Shown here piece by piece: positions 24,155 to 32,607 of a DNA stretch of 64,000 bases (its first letter is position 1; each line of letters begins with the position of its first letter). The stretch is from contig NZ_BDAW01000011.1 of the NCBI RefSeq assembly GCF_001625085.1, positions 118,009-182,008 of the forward strand, written 5' to 3'. The position numbers and the translations under genes were made by a program. The notes under the pieces were generated by a model that worked only from the letters and a program-made list of their open reading frames with translations, was not told the origin of the DNA and did no database searches. This DNA is from Nocardia acidivorans NBRC 108247 (GTDB lineage: Bacteria > Actinomycetota > Actinomycetes > Mycobacteriales > Mycobacteriaceae).

Positions 24155-25321
24155 GTGACGAGTACTGAGCGTGCGGCGACAACCTTCGGCGGCGATGACT
24201 TCGGCCTGGAGGAGATCGACGAGGTGCTGGCCGCCATGGTCGGCGAACAGGCGGCCGAACGCCCGCGCGAGGGCGCGCTCATCACCTGCCGTCTCGGTTT
24301 GGACGGCGAACCACCCGAAACCCTGACCCTGCTCGGCGCGCGCTTCGGCGTCTCCCGCGATCGTGCGCGCCAGCTCTACACCCGCGCCGTGGGCAATATG
24401 GTGCGGGCCGCACAGCTCAGCGGTACTCACGATCTGAGCGTCTTCGCCGCCCGGTATCCGCTGGACTGGAGCGATGAGCGGCTGGTGCGCACACTGCTCG
24501 GCGAAACCTATGCCACCGACAGCGATATCGTCGCGCAGGACCGCGCGTATCTGAAGCTGCGCCTGGCCGGGCACGATCTGCAGGAGTCGAAGCGGTTGGC
24601 GGGCTTCGTCTTCCAGCGCATCGCGGGATGGCAGCAGAAGGGCCGGTGGCACCTCATGCCGCCCGAGCATCTGGAAGAGGTTCCCGCGGGCATCTGGAAC
24701 CCCTGGCTGCACCGCGTGGAGTGGGCGGACAGGGCACCGGACGAACTGCCCACGGCACCGGCGCGAACCCTGGACCTCGTCGATGACGGGCGCGGGTCGA
24801 TGTACTCCGAGAAGCTCTCGCGGGAAACGACTTTCGACACCGGATTGCAGGCGCGGCTGCTGCGTCAACTCGACGGGAGCGAGCGGGTCGAGAGCTTTCA
24901 GGAGTATCCCGCCGAGATCGTGTACGACATCGACGGCAGCGAGCGTTCGCACTATCCGACCGCCGTGGCACGTTTCACCGACGACCGCGTCGTGCTGATC
25001 GACGTAATCCCCTTGGCGCACACCGCGTTCCATGTGAATCGCGTGAAATCCGCCGCGGGCCGCGCGTACGCGCACGCGCGCGGCTGGGGCTGGCTGGTCT
25101 GGACCGGCGCGGAGCAGGGGGTCGCGGATCTCATGGCGCGCAAGGTGGACACCCGCCGGGAGAACCTGCTCCGCAATCGCCTGGCCGCCGGGCCGATGGA
25201 TTGGACCGAGCTACGCCGGTACCGCGACGACACCGGGATCGAGCTGCTGGACCTGGCCGCCATGGTGCTGCGGCACCAATGGCGCTGGGACCGGGGGCCA
25301 TTCCGGCTCACGCGCGGGTGA
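24155..25321 (+). CDS. Sigma-region-4-like HTH fused to a TnsA/restriction-fold nuclease-like domain
   Basis: A 388-residue cytosolic protein. Residues about 50-85 match a sigma-70 region-4-type HTH (TLLGARFGVSRDRARQLYTR). Residues about 220-320 look like a TnsA/PD-(D/E)XK-type nuclease core: FDTGLQARLLRQLDG, ESFQEYPAEIVYD, SHYPTAVARFTDDRVVLIDV, then KSAAGRAYAHARGWGWLVWT. The expected catalytic Asp after HYP is Thr (HYPTA) and the later E-x-K is IDV, so activity may be lost. A winged or helical tail follows. The start is uncertain: GTG 24155 has only a modest GGGG upstream. No tnsB-like gene is present, so a regulator or non-catalytic role is as likely as transposition. Confidence 0.6.
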   Translation: MTSTERAATTFGGDDFGLEEIDEVLAAMVGEQAAERPREGALITCRLGLDGEPPETLTLLGARFGVSRDRARQLYTRAVGNMVRAAQLSGTHDLSVFAARYPLDWSDERLVRTLLGETYATDSDIVAQDRAYLKLRLAGHDLQESKRLAGFVFQRIAGWQQKGRWHLMPPEHLEEVPAGIWNPWLHRVEWADRAPDELPTAPARTLDLVDDGRGSMYSEKLSRETTFDTGLQARLLRQLDGSERVESFQEYPAEIVYDIDGSERSHYPTAVARFTDDRVVLIDVIPLAHTAFHVNRVKSAAGRAYAHARGWGWLVWTGAEQGVADLMARKVDTRRENLLRNRLAAGPMDWTELRRYRDDTGIELLDLAAMVLRHQWRWDRGPFRLTRG

Positions 25322-25489
25322 TCCGACACCGGATTTCGTATTGCCGGGACGCGAATATGCTGAAACAAATACGATTCAAACCTGTGGTTGCGCCGTACAA
25401 GATCGCTACCCTCCCACGATAGCCGCAGCCGGGCGGGTGCTTCGGGCTTCGCCGCGGCCGTGCCGGACACGCTGGATAGGGGAAGAATC

Positions 25490-27088
25490 TTGAAGCGAAT
25501 GTCGATCGCCGCCTTGTGTTTCGCGGCCGCGTTGGTCGCCAGTCCCGCCCTGACGGGGTGTTCCTCGAGCGGTGGCGGTGATAACGGATATGTCATAGTC
25601 AATGCCGGTGAGCCGCAGAATCCGCTGGTGCCGTCCAATACCAATGAGAACCAGGGCGGGCGCGTCGTCGACCGGTTGTTCGCGGGGCTCAAATACTACG
25701 ACGTGGACGGCAAATCGTTCAATGAGATGGCGCAGTCGATCGATTCACCCGATCGCCAGCACTACACGATCACACTGAAACCGGATTGGACCTTCACCGA
25801 CGGGACACCGGTCACGGCGAAATCGTTCGTCGACGCCTGGAACTACGGCGCGCTGGGCACCAATGCCCAGTTGAGCAGCTGGGTGTTCTCCCCCATTGCC
25901 GGCTACGCCGAGGTGACCGCCGATCCGCCCAAGGCCCAGACGCTGTCCGGGCTGAAGGTGGTCGACACGCGCACCTTCACCGTCGATCTCACCGAGCCGT
26001 CGATGGATTTCGAACTGTCGCTGGGATTCTCGCCGTTCTATCCGCTGCCCGAGGCGGCGTACAAGGATATGAAGGCGTTCGGTGAACATCCGGTCGGCAA
26101 CGGCCCGTACGAGCTGACCAACTGGGACCACAATGTCGAGATCACCGTCAAGCCCAACGCGGGGTATCACGGTGGGCGGCCCGCGAAGAACAAGGGCCTG
26201 AAGTTCGCGATGTATCAGTCCTTCGACACCGCCTACGCCGATCTGCTCGCGGGAAACCTCGACGCGCTGGACACCGTGCCCACCAGTGCGCTGGAGACCT
26301 ACAAGAAGGATCTCGGCGACCGGGCCATCGACCATCCCACCGCGCAGAATCTGCATATCGGGTTCCAGCCGAACCTGGCGCATTTCGGCGGGCCGGAAGG
26401 CGTGCTGCGGCGCAAGGCGATCTCCATGGCGATCAACCGGGGTCAGATCTGCGCCAATATCTTCCACGGGGCGCGGTTGCCCGCGCTCGACTTCACCGCC
26501 TCCACTCTGCCCGGCTTCCGCGGTGATCTGCCCGGTGTGCAGTGGCTCGAGTACAACCCCGACGAGGCCAAGAAGATGTGGGCGCAGGCCGATGCCCTCT
26601 CGCCGTGGTCGGGTGCCTTGCAGATCGCGTACAACGCCGACGGCGATCACCAGGCCGTCATCGAGGCCATCGCCAACAGCGTGAAGAACACCCTCGGCAT
26701 CGAGGCCAGCGGATTCCCGTACCCGACCTTCAAGAACTTGCGCGACGAGGTCACCCACCGCACCGTCAACAAGGCGTTCCGGTACGCCTGGCAGGGCGAC
26801 TACCCGTCCATGTTCGAATTCCTCACCTCGCAGTATCTGGGCGGGTCCGAGACCAACGACATCGACTACGCCAACCCGGAATTCGACCGCCTGCTCCATG
26901 CCGCCCTGGCCTCCTCCACCCCCGATCAGGCGTACGGGCTGCTGGCCCAGGCGCAAACCCTGTTGCTGGCCGATATGGCCGATGTGCCCGTACTCGAATA
27001 CAGCGCCGCCGCGGCGCGCTCGGACAAGGTCAAGGCCAAGGTCACCTGGTCCGGACTCTTCGACTTCGAGAATATCGAGAAGTCGTAG
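25490..27088 (+). CDS. Oligopeptide/dipeptide-type ABC transporter substrate-binding lipoprotein
   Basis: A 532-residue lipoprotein of the OppA/DppA family. The signal peptide ends in the lipobox LTGC (LVASPALTGCSSSGG). Family motifs are GYVIVNAGEPQNPLVPSNTN near the start, PDWTFTDGTPVTAKSFVDAW, GNGPYELTNWDHN and LRRKAISMAINRGQICA. It should capture peptides or similar solutes at the outer membrane face. A TTG start at 25490 is chosen because AGGGGAAG lies at correct spacing; ATG 25499 is 14 bases away from it. No permease or ATPase genes follow, so it is an orphan binding protein here or is served by distant subunits. Confidence 0.92.
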   Translation: MKRMSIAALCFAAALVASPALTGCSSSGGGDNGYVIVNAGEPQNPLVPSNTNENQGGRVVDRLFAGLKYYDVDGKSFNEMAQSIDSPDRQHYTITLKPDWTFTDGTPVTAKSFVDAWNYGALGTNAQLSSWVFSPIAGYAEVTADPPKAQTLSGLKVVDTRTFTVDLTEPSMDFELSLGFSPFYPLPEAAYKDMKAFGEHPVGNGPYELTNWDHNVEITVKPNAGYHGGRPAKNKGLKFAMYQSFDTAYADLLAGNLDALDTVPTSALETYKKDLGDRAIDHPTAQNLHIGFQPNLAHFGGPEGVLRRKAISMAINRGQICANIFHGARLPALDFTASTLPGFRGDLPGVQWLEYNPDEAKKMWAQADALSPWSGALQIAYNADGDHQAVIEAIANSVKNTLGIEASGFPYPTFKNLRDEVTHRTVNKAFRYAWQGDYPSMFEFLTSQYLGGSETNDIDYANPEFDRLLHAALASSTPDQAYGLLAQAQTLLLADMADVPVLEYSAAAARSDKVKAKVTWSGLFDFENIEKS

Positions 27089-27365
27089 CCCGGAGCAGGT
27101 TTGGGTGCGGAGGACGGTGGCACCACCGACTCATCCGACGACGGCGGGTGGGGCCACCAGTTCGGCCGGGGTCGTGGCACTGGTCGAATGGCCCCCGGTG
27201 ATGGCCACCGGATACACGGTCGGGGCCATCTACCTCGTGGTCACAGTCACGCCCCGGGCAACGAATCCGAGGACGCGTCAATTCCGAAACGCACGTGGCG
27301 CGGGTGGGATCGCGCGAGGAGACTGGGGGCGGTAGCACCCACACTCGTCACCAGGAGCACCGGAT

Positions 27366-27749
27366 ATGGCAACCAATGGGCCCTTCGGGATCGATCCGGA
27401 AGACTTCGAACGCGCCCTGCGGGACGCCGGGATCGAATTCCGGGATCTGATCGGCAAAGCCGGGGAGTATCTCGATCGCACCACCTTGAATTCGCTGGTC
27501 TCGCTGCTCGGGCCGCTGGTGCAGGGCGGCCCGGCGCGCTCGGCCAAGCCCGAGGAACCGACCACCGGGGAGACCGGGAGCGGGGTGTGGGCGATCTACA
27601 CCCTCGATGACGACGGGACCGCCCGCGTGGATCAGGTGTTCCCGAACGAACTCGAAGCCCTGCGCGCGCACCGGGACAACACCGATGAACGCCGCAGGGT
27701 GCGCTTCCTGCCCTACGGCGTCCCGGCGAGCGTGCTGGATTCGGACTAG
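27366..27749 (+). CDS. Conserved-looking hypothetical protein
   Basis: A 127-residue acidic cytosolic protein. The N-terminal half is helical (IDPEDFERALRDAGIEFRDL, then TTLNSLVSLLGPLVQGG). The C-terminal half looks like a small mixed fold (SGVWAIYTLDDDGTARVDQV, VRFLPYGVPASVLDSD). It has typical Nocardia codon use and overlaps the convergent nuclease-like gene by 4 bp at the stops. I recognise no family. The 277 bp before it, after the peptide-binding lipoprotein, hold nothing I can assign. Confidence 0.65.
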   Translation: MATNGPFGIDPEDFERALRDAGIEFRDLIGKAGEYLDRTTLNSLVSLLGPLVQGGPARSAKPEEPTTGETGSGVWAIYTLDDDGTARVDQVFPNELEALRAHRDNTDERRRVRFLPYGVPASVLDSD

Positions 27750-28723
27750 CGGATCAGAATGCCCGCCGCGATGAAGGTGACGATGATCAGCAGGGCGAAC
27801 CAGGAGATCAACTGCCAGTGCATGATCGCCGCCTTCTGACCGGCGACGGTAATGCGCAGGGTGGCGTCCACCCGGCTGTGATCGGCGATGCGGCGGCGGG
27901 CCTGGGCCAGATCGTCGGCCTGCTCCTGGGCGGCGGCCTCGGCGCGCTCCAGTCGATGGGTCAAGCGCAGCATCTGCTTGGTCTTGTCACGAGTCGCCTT
28001 GCGTGCCAACGCAAGCGCGGTGCGCTGATTCATGATTTCCTGGCGCTGCCGTGCGATGACGGCGGCCTGTGTCCGAGTGTGACGTTCCCAATCGGTCACC
28101 GTGGCCCAGCCTCCCGTGTGCTCGTCGCGGAAGCCGTACGCGACCTGTTCCGCGACCCATCCTGTGATTGAGTCCCGCAGCTCACAGGCGGATTGACTGG
28201 GTGAAACCACGCCAGCCGGGCCGGCGGAGAACATACCGCCCAGTACCCGGTAATCGCAGGCCGCGGGCGCGAAATCGTCTATGCCCAAAGCCGGTAGCTG
28301 TGCGGTCCAGAAACCGGGCGGGGTGATCCACAGCACCTCACCGCAGCCGTTGGACTTCAATGCCGCCGTCAACTGCCGAGCCCGGCCCAACTCCGGTGCC
28401 GCACTGCGCACCTCGATGGCGCAGACCCGATCCCCCTTGCGCCACAACAGATCCGGGGTGAGATCGCCGATCGACACATCCACTTGCGCGTCCTCCGCGC
28501 CCGCCGCCAGCAGCCGCGCGCGTAGCCAGAACTTGAGCCGCTGGGTGTCCCAGTGACAGCTCACACACCCCGGCTCCCGGCACCGCTCACCCGGTCGATG
28601 CCCGCGCGAATCCGGCACCGCCGATAACTGATTCGGTTCCGGATCGACGAGGGCCACCGATTGCCCGCGCGGAACTTCCACTCGCCTCGTGCTCACACGA
28701 TCACCGCCCCAGCCACTTCTCAT
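27746..28723 (-). CDS. Membrane-anchored CoiA-like/PD-(D/E)XK nuclease-fold protein
   Basis: A 325-residue protein. A Cys-rich segment (RCREPGCVSCHWD) precedes a restriction-type core at about residues 65-130: FWLRARLLAAGAEDAQVDVS, then TPDLLWRKGDRVCAIEVRSA, where D, E and the following residues fit PD-(D/E)XK spacing with Arg in place of Lys. A long coiled coil follows (about residues 225-290, RKATRDKTKQMLRLTHRLER), then a C-terminal transmembrane helix (WFALLIIVTFIAAGILI). It resembles CoiA-like competence proteins by core only. ATG 28723 has GGAAG upstream; GTG 28696 is an alternative. The tail anchor is unusual for a nuclease and suggests action at the membrane, perhaps on incoming DNA. 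Confidence 0.6.
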   Translation of the reverse strand: MRSGWGGDRVSTRRVEVPRGQSVALVDPEPNQLSAVPDSRGHRPGERCREPGCVSCHWDTQRLKFWLRARLLAAGAEDAQVDVSIGDLTPDLLWRKGDRVCAIEVRSAAPELGRARQLTAALKSNGCGEVLWITPPGFWTAQLPALGIDDFAPAACDYRVLGGMFSAGPAGVVSPSQSACELRDSITGWVAEQVAYGFRDEHTGGWATVTDWERHTRTQAAVIARQRQEIMNQRTALALARKATRDKTKQMLRLTHRLERAEAAAQEQADDLAQARRRIADHSRVDATLRITVAGQKAAIMHWQLISWFALLIIVTFIAAGILIR

Positions 28724-28914
28724 GAGCCGCTTCCGATGTACCCGGAAACCACCGGCTCACGCCGTACTCTCCAGAGTGCCGCAGCCCGGGGCCAACCAGA
28801 CAGGAAAGCGGCAAGATTCGTTACGCAACCGCGAGCGCGGCGTAATGAACGGCCGAGCGGATTGTTATCGACGCCCGGGATGCCGGAGTCGATTGCCGCC
28901 GCTACTCTTTCGGG

Positions 28915-30132
28915 ATGCTCGAGACCCTGAACCCGCTGCTCCGTGCGGCGCGCGCCGCCAATTCGGTGGCGTTCGCCCTCCAAGGGTTCTTCCTGGCCGT
29001 CATCCTGACCGAGCTGCCGCAGCAGCGCGACAAGTACGGACTCACCGATACCCTCATCGTCGCCGCTGTGGCGATGATCTCCGTGCTCGCAGGCGGCGGC
29101 AGTATCACCGCGGAGAAGATCGCCCTGCATTCGTCCAGTCGCACGTCGCTGCGGATCGGGCTGCTGCTCATCGCCGCCTCCGGTGTCGGGGTCGCGTTCT
29201 CGCCGAACAAGATCGTGCTATTCATCGCGCTGGGGGTGTACGGCGTGGCCGTGGGCATCGTGGACGCGGGCACGAATATGCAGGCGGTATTCATTCAGCA
29301 TGGCTATGGGCGATTCGTGCTCTCGTCGTTCTACGCGGCGTGGAGTGGCGGATCGATTATCGGGGCGCTGTTCGTCTCGGCGTTCGAGGGCCTGGACGTA
29401 CCGCTGTGGGTGAGCATTCTGACCGCCTCGGCGGTGGTGCTCGCGGGCGCGGTGGCGGCCGGACCGCGACTGCTCGGCACCGATGCGGCCGAGGCCGGGC
29501 CCGCCGAACAGGAGCCGATCACCTCGGTGCCGACGCGGATCTTCCTGATCTTCGGGGTGGTGCTGGCGCTGGCGTTCGCCATCGACTTCGCGGTCGGGAA
29601 CTGGTCGGCGCTGTATCTGACCGATGTGCTGCTGTCCTCGTCGTGGGCGGCGGCGCTGGCCTTGGCGGCGTACCAGGGCGCCTCGCTGCTGGGTCGGCTC
29701 ACCGGCGATATGTGGGTGCGCAAGTACGGGCCGCGCGCGGTGGTGCGCGGCGCGTCGGTGGTGGGTTCGATCGGGCTGGCGGTGGTGGTCGCCGCGCCCG
29801 CGCCCGTGGTCGCGATCATCGGATTCCTCATTGCCGGAATCGGATTGCCGCTCATCGCACCGCTGTGCTTCAGCGAGACCGGGCAACTCACCAGCGGACG
29901 CGGGCTCGATGCGTTGATCGCCCGGCTGAACCTGTTCAACTACGCGGGGACGCTCGTGGGCGGCGTTGTCGTCGGGGCCATTTCAGCCGGAGCGAATCTG
30001 CGGGCCGGATTCGCGGTGCCGCTGCTCTTCGCCCTCGTGCTGATCGGGTTCGCGCAGGTCTTCCACACCCGCACCGGCGGAACCGGAGCGCCCGCGCGGG
30101 CCGCGACGGAGCATGCTTCACTGGACGAGTGA
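28915..30132 (+). CDS. MFS transporter
   Basis: A 405-residue integral membrane protein with about 12 hydrophobic segments, starting SVAFALQGFFLAVILTELPQ. The loop after helix 2 carries a weak MFS-A-like element. ALGVYGVAVGIVDAGTNMQA and the second-half SLLGRLTGDMWVRKYG fit the fucose/NarK-like MFS branch. The substrate cannot be inferred. A TACTCT element six bases before the ATG suggests a leaderless transcript. Its TGA overlaps a GTG (30129) that was probably the original start of the GNAT gene downstream. Confidence 0.88.
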   Translation: MLETLNPLLRAARAANSVAFALQGFFLAVILTELPQQRDKYGLTDTLIVAAVAMISVLAGGGSITAEKIALHSSSRTSLRIGLLLIAASGVGVAFSPNKIVLFIALGVYGVAVGIVDAGTNMQAVFIQHGYGRFVLSSFYAAWSGGSIIGALFVSAFEGLDVPLWVSILTASAVVLAGAVAAGPRLLGTDAAEAGPAEQEPITSVPTRIFLIFGVVLALAFAIDFAVGNWSALYLTDVLLSSSWAAALALAAYQGASLLGRLTGDMWVRKYGPRAVVRGASVVGSIGLAVVVAAPAPVVAIIGFLIAGIGLPLIAPLCFSETGQLTSGRGLDALIARLNLFNYAGTLVGGVVVGAISAGANLRAGFAVPLLFALVLIGFAQVFHTRTGGTGAPARAATEHASLDE

Positions 30133-30667
30133 GCAACTCTCCAGTGACCATTGGACGCGCCGGTCACGGCGATGCCGGAACATGAGCGAGGTCGCCGCGG
30201 CGACATTTCCGCTGGCCTGCCCGCCGGGGTCGACGCCCGCCGATATCGCGGCGTTCATCGCCGAGTGGCTGTCACCGGAGCGGTTCGAGGAGTACCTCGC
30301 CGATCCGGATCGGATCGTGCTGAAGGCGGTCTCGGACGATCGGATTGTCGGCTACAGCCTGCTGCACACCGCCGAACCCGCCAATCCCGATGTCGCGGCG
30401 GTGATTACGCTGCGGCCGGTGACCGAGCTCTCCAAGATGTACGTGCTGCCCGGACACCACGGCAACGGGGTGTCCGGGGAACTCATGACCACGGTGCTCG
30501 AGACCGCGAAGGCCGACGGCAGTGCGGCGGTGTGGCTGGGCGTGAATCAGGAGAACGTGCGGGCGCAGCGGTTCTACCGCAAACACGGGTTTGCCATCGC
30601 GGGTACCAAAACCTTTCTGGTCGGGACGCAGTCGCACAGCGATTACGTCATGCAGTACGCGTTCTGA
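30129..30667 (+). pseudogene. GNAT acetyltransferase with N-terminal frameshift
   Basis: The GTG at 30129 overlaps the MFS stop (GTGA) and reads VSNSPVTIGRAGHGDAGT, a normal GNAT first strand, then hits TGA at 30183. The family resemblance continues in the next frame from MSEVAAATFPLACPPGS (ATG 30182). That frame contains the acetyl-CoA site VTELSKMYVLPGHHGNGVSG and the terminal VRAQRFYRKHGFAIAGT. A single-base indel near 30180 therefore splits the gene. Translation from 30182 would give 161 residues lacking the first strand; an earlier ATG at 30113 gives an unrelated N-terminus. The protein may be inactive or partly active. Confidence 0.7.
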
Positions 30668-32409
30668 GTCGGGCGCATTTCGAGAATGCGGCCGTGGAAG
30701 CGGTCGCGCATGCGGCGGTCGTGGGTGACCAGGACGACCGCGCCGGGGAAGCCGGTGAGGGCCTGTTCCAGGTCCTCGACCAGGGCCGGGGACAGGTGGT
30801 TGGTCGGCTCGTCCAGCAGCAGCAGATCGGCGGGATCGCTGACCAGCCTTGCCAATTCGATGCGGCGGCGTTGACCGAAGGAGAGTTCGGCTACGCGCAG
30901 GGACAGATCGGCGGGGCGGAACAGGCCGAGGGACAGGAGTTCGTCGGCGTGCTCGTCGGGGTAGCCGATGCGGCCGGAGGCGTAGGCTTCCAGGACGGTT
31001 CGGTTTGCCGCCCAGGGGGATTCGTCCTGACGTAGGTGGCCTACGCGGCCTCGGATGGTTACCTCACCGGTGTCCGGGGTCAGCTCGCCCGCCAGTACAC
31101 GCAGCAGGGTGGTTTTGCCTACTCCGTTCGGGCCGGTTACCAGGAGGCGTTCGCCCGCGGTAATGCGCAGGTGGTGCAACTGGAGGCGTTCGGGGACAAC
31201 GATATCGGATAGGTCCGCGATGACTGCGGGACTCTCCTGCGGGGTCTGGATCCCGGCCGAAAACCCGCCGGGATGACGGGGGGTGGCGTCGCCGAGATGA
31301 GGAGGGGTGGCGTCGCCGAGATGGCGAGGGCTGGCGTCGCCGAGATGGCGAGGGCTGGCGTCGCCGAGATGGCGAGGGGATGTACGGGTAAAGGCGCTGA
31401 ACTGGAGCGGGTCCGCAGGTGCGGCAACAGGATTCGCGGTCAGTCTGGCTACTCTTTCCTTGGCGTTGCGGATACGGGATTGGGCGCCGTGGCCGCGGCT
31501 GCGGGTGCGGAAGGGGCCCGCGGCGAAGACCGCCAAGGGCAGTTTTCGGGGAATGGCGTCCAGGCGGGCCACATTGGACTCGGCCAGGCGTTCACCGCGG
31601 GCCAGTTCGGCTCGCCAGGTGTCGTATTCCTGCTGTTGGCGTTGGCGGGCAGCGGCTTTGGCGGTGAGGTAGCCCGCGTAGCCGTTGCCGTGACGGGAGA
31701 CCCGGCCCGCGTCGACTTCCAGGACCACCGAGGTGATGCGTTCGAGGAAGACGCGGTCGTGGGTCACCGCCACCACCGTGCCGCGGTGGGCGCGGAGTTG
31801 GCGTTCGAGCCACTCCACGGCCGCGTCGTCGAGGTCGTTGGTCGGCTCGTCCAACAGGAGCAGTTCCGGTGCGGAGGCGAGGGTTCCGGCCAGGGCCAGA
31901 CGTCGCCTCTCACCACCGGACAGCGTGCCCAGCAGGCGATTTCGGTCCAGGCCGGGGAGGCCGAGACCATGCAGTGCGGCGTCCACCCGCTGTTCGGCCG
32001 TATATCCCCCGCGCGCCTCGAACCGGCGCACCAGGTCGTCGTAGACGGCCAGGCGCTCACCGAGCGAGCCGGGTGCGACGAGTGCCAGTTCGGCCTGCCG
32101 CATGCGGGTTTCGAGTTCGCGGAGATCGGTCAGTGCCAGGTCGATCGCGTCGGCGACCGTGGCGGTCGGGGGCAGGTCCAGGCTTTGCGCCAAATAGCCT
32201 GTACCGCCCGGTGATTGGACGATGACCTCACCATTGTCGGGTGTTTCCCGACCGGCGATCAGGCGCAGCAGCGTGGATTTTCCGGAGCCGTTGTCCCCGA
32301 CCACGCCGACCTTGTCGCCGGGGCGGATGGCGAGGCTGACGCGATCCAGGACGACGCGGTCGTCGTATCGCTTGGTGACTTCTCGGAGGGTGAGTTGCGC
32401 GGTAAGCAT
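30643..32409 (-). CDS. ABC-F ATPase (probable ribosome-protection/antibiotic resistance type)
   Basis: A 588-residue soluble protein with two ABC ATPase domains and no membrane segments. Domain 1 has Walker A GDNGSGKST, signature LSGGERRRLALA and Walker B LLLLDEPTNDLDD. Domain 2 has GPNGVGKTT, the signature-position SFGQRRRIELA and LLLLDEPTNH. The linker (about residues 245-390) is basic and contains five units like SPRHLGDA from a 24-bp tandem repeat. ABC-F proteins of this build displace macrolides, lincosamides or similar drugs from the ribosome. ATG 32409 has AGGGGA upstream. A 7-codon leader peptide at 32535-32558 supports drug-induced control. The 3' end overlaps the convergent GNAT gene by 25 bp. 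Confidence 0.9.
   Translation of the reverse strand: MLTAQLTLREVTKRYDDRVVLDRVSLAIRPGDKVGVVGDNGSGKSTLLRLIAGRETPDNGEVIVQSPGGTGYLAQSLDLPPTATVADAIDLALTDLRELETRMRQAELALVAPGSLGERLAVYDDLVRRFEARGGYTAEQRVDAALHGLGLPGLDRNRLLGTLSGGERRRLALAGTLASAPELLLLDEPTNDLDDAAVEWLERQLRAHRGTVVAVTHDRVFLERITSVVLEVDAGRVSRHGNGYAGYLTAKAAARQRQQQEYDTWRAELARGERLAESNVARLDAIPRKLPLAVFAAGPFRTRSRGHGAQSRIRNAKERVARLTANPVAAPADPLQFSAFTRTSPRHLGDASPRHLGDASPRHLGDATPPHLGDATPRHPGGFSAGIQTPQESPAVIADLSDIVVPERLQLHHLRITAGERLLVTGPNGVGKTTLLRVLAGELTPDTGEVTIRGRVGHLRQDESPWAANRTVLEAYASGRIGYPDEHADELLSLGLFRPADLSLRVAELSFGQRRRIELARLVSDPADLLLLDEPTNHLSPALVEDLEQALTGFPGAVVLVTHDRRMRDRFHGRILEMRPTQNAYCMT
31275..31395. repeat. 24-bp tandem repeat in the ABC-F linker
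   Basis: Five units of about 24 bp related to GATGGCGAGGGCTGGCGTCG followed by CCGA. The last three are almost identical. On the minus strand they encode SPRHLGDA or TPPHLGDA. The unit length keeps the frame, so copy number can change without destroying the gene. Confidence 0.85.
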
Positions 32410-32468
32410 GAATATCCCCTGTTCTCGGCAGGAAAGCCGGATCGCTCGGAACCCGCGCGAAAGACACA

Positions 32469-32530
32469 CGCCTACAGGCGGTTACGTGCGGGTGATGATT
32501 CGCGGCGGAGCTAGGGCTCTACGCGGCGAA
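32469..32530 (-). promoter_or_regulatory. Candidate attenuator region of the ABC-F gene
   Basis: Between the leader peptide stop (32535) and the ABC-F start (32409) two hairpins can form: 32499-32530 (TTCGC with GCGAA and GAGC with GCTC) and 32469-32480 (CGCC-TGTA-GGCG). They could switch according to ribosome position on the leader peptide. Structure is inferred by eye only. Confidence 0.4.
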
Positions 32531-32534
32531 GCGA

Positions 32535-32558
32535 TTACACGAAGAAGAAGTAATGCAT
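32535..32558 (-). CDS. Leader peptide MHYFFFV upstream of the ABC-F gene
   Basis: The minus strand reads ATG CAT TAC TTC TTC TTC GTG TAA, a 7-residue peptide with four consecutive aromatic residues. It begins 126 bases after the end of TetR and ends 125 bases before the ABC-F start. The predicted transcription start lies only a few bases before the ATG, so translation would be leaderless. Short aromatic or basic leader peptides that stall antibiotic-bound ribosomes are an established way to induce ABC-F and erm genes. That it acts this way here is inference. Confidence 0.55.
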   Translation of the reverse strand: MHYFFFV

Positions 32559-32568
32559 GAGGGTTAGC

Positions 32569-32598
32569 AAGTTACCTAGATCGTTCGGGTTTCGTCAA
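32569..32598 (-). promoter_or_regulatory. Candidate promoter of the ABC-F leader transcript
   Basis: On the minus strand TTGACG (32593-32598) is a near-perfect -35 and TAACTT (32569-32574) an acceptable -10, 18 bp apart. Initiation is expected at about 32561, two or three bases before the leader ATG at 32558. Confidence 0.5.
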
Positions 32599-32607
32599 CC
32601 CCCTATT

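Noticed and set aside
24155..25321. A Tn7-like transposition system
   Set aside because: Only a TnsA-like core is seen and its catalytic residues look changed. No TnsB, TnsC or TniQ gene and no Tn7-type ends are present.
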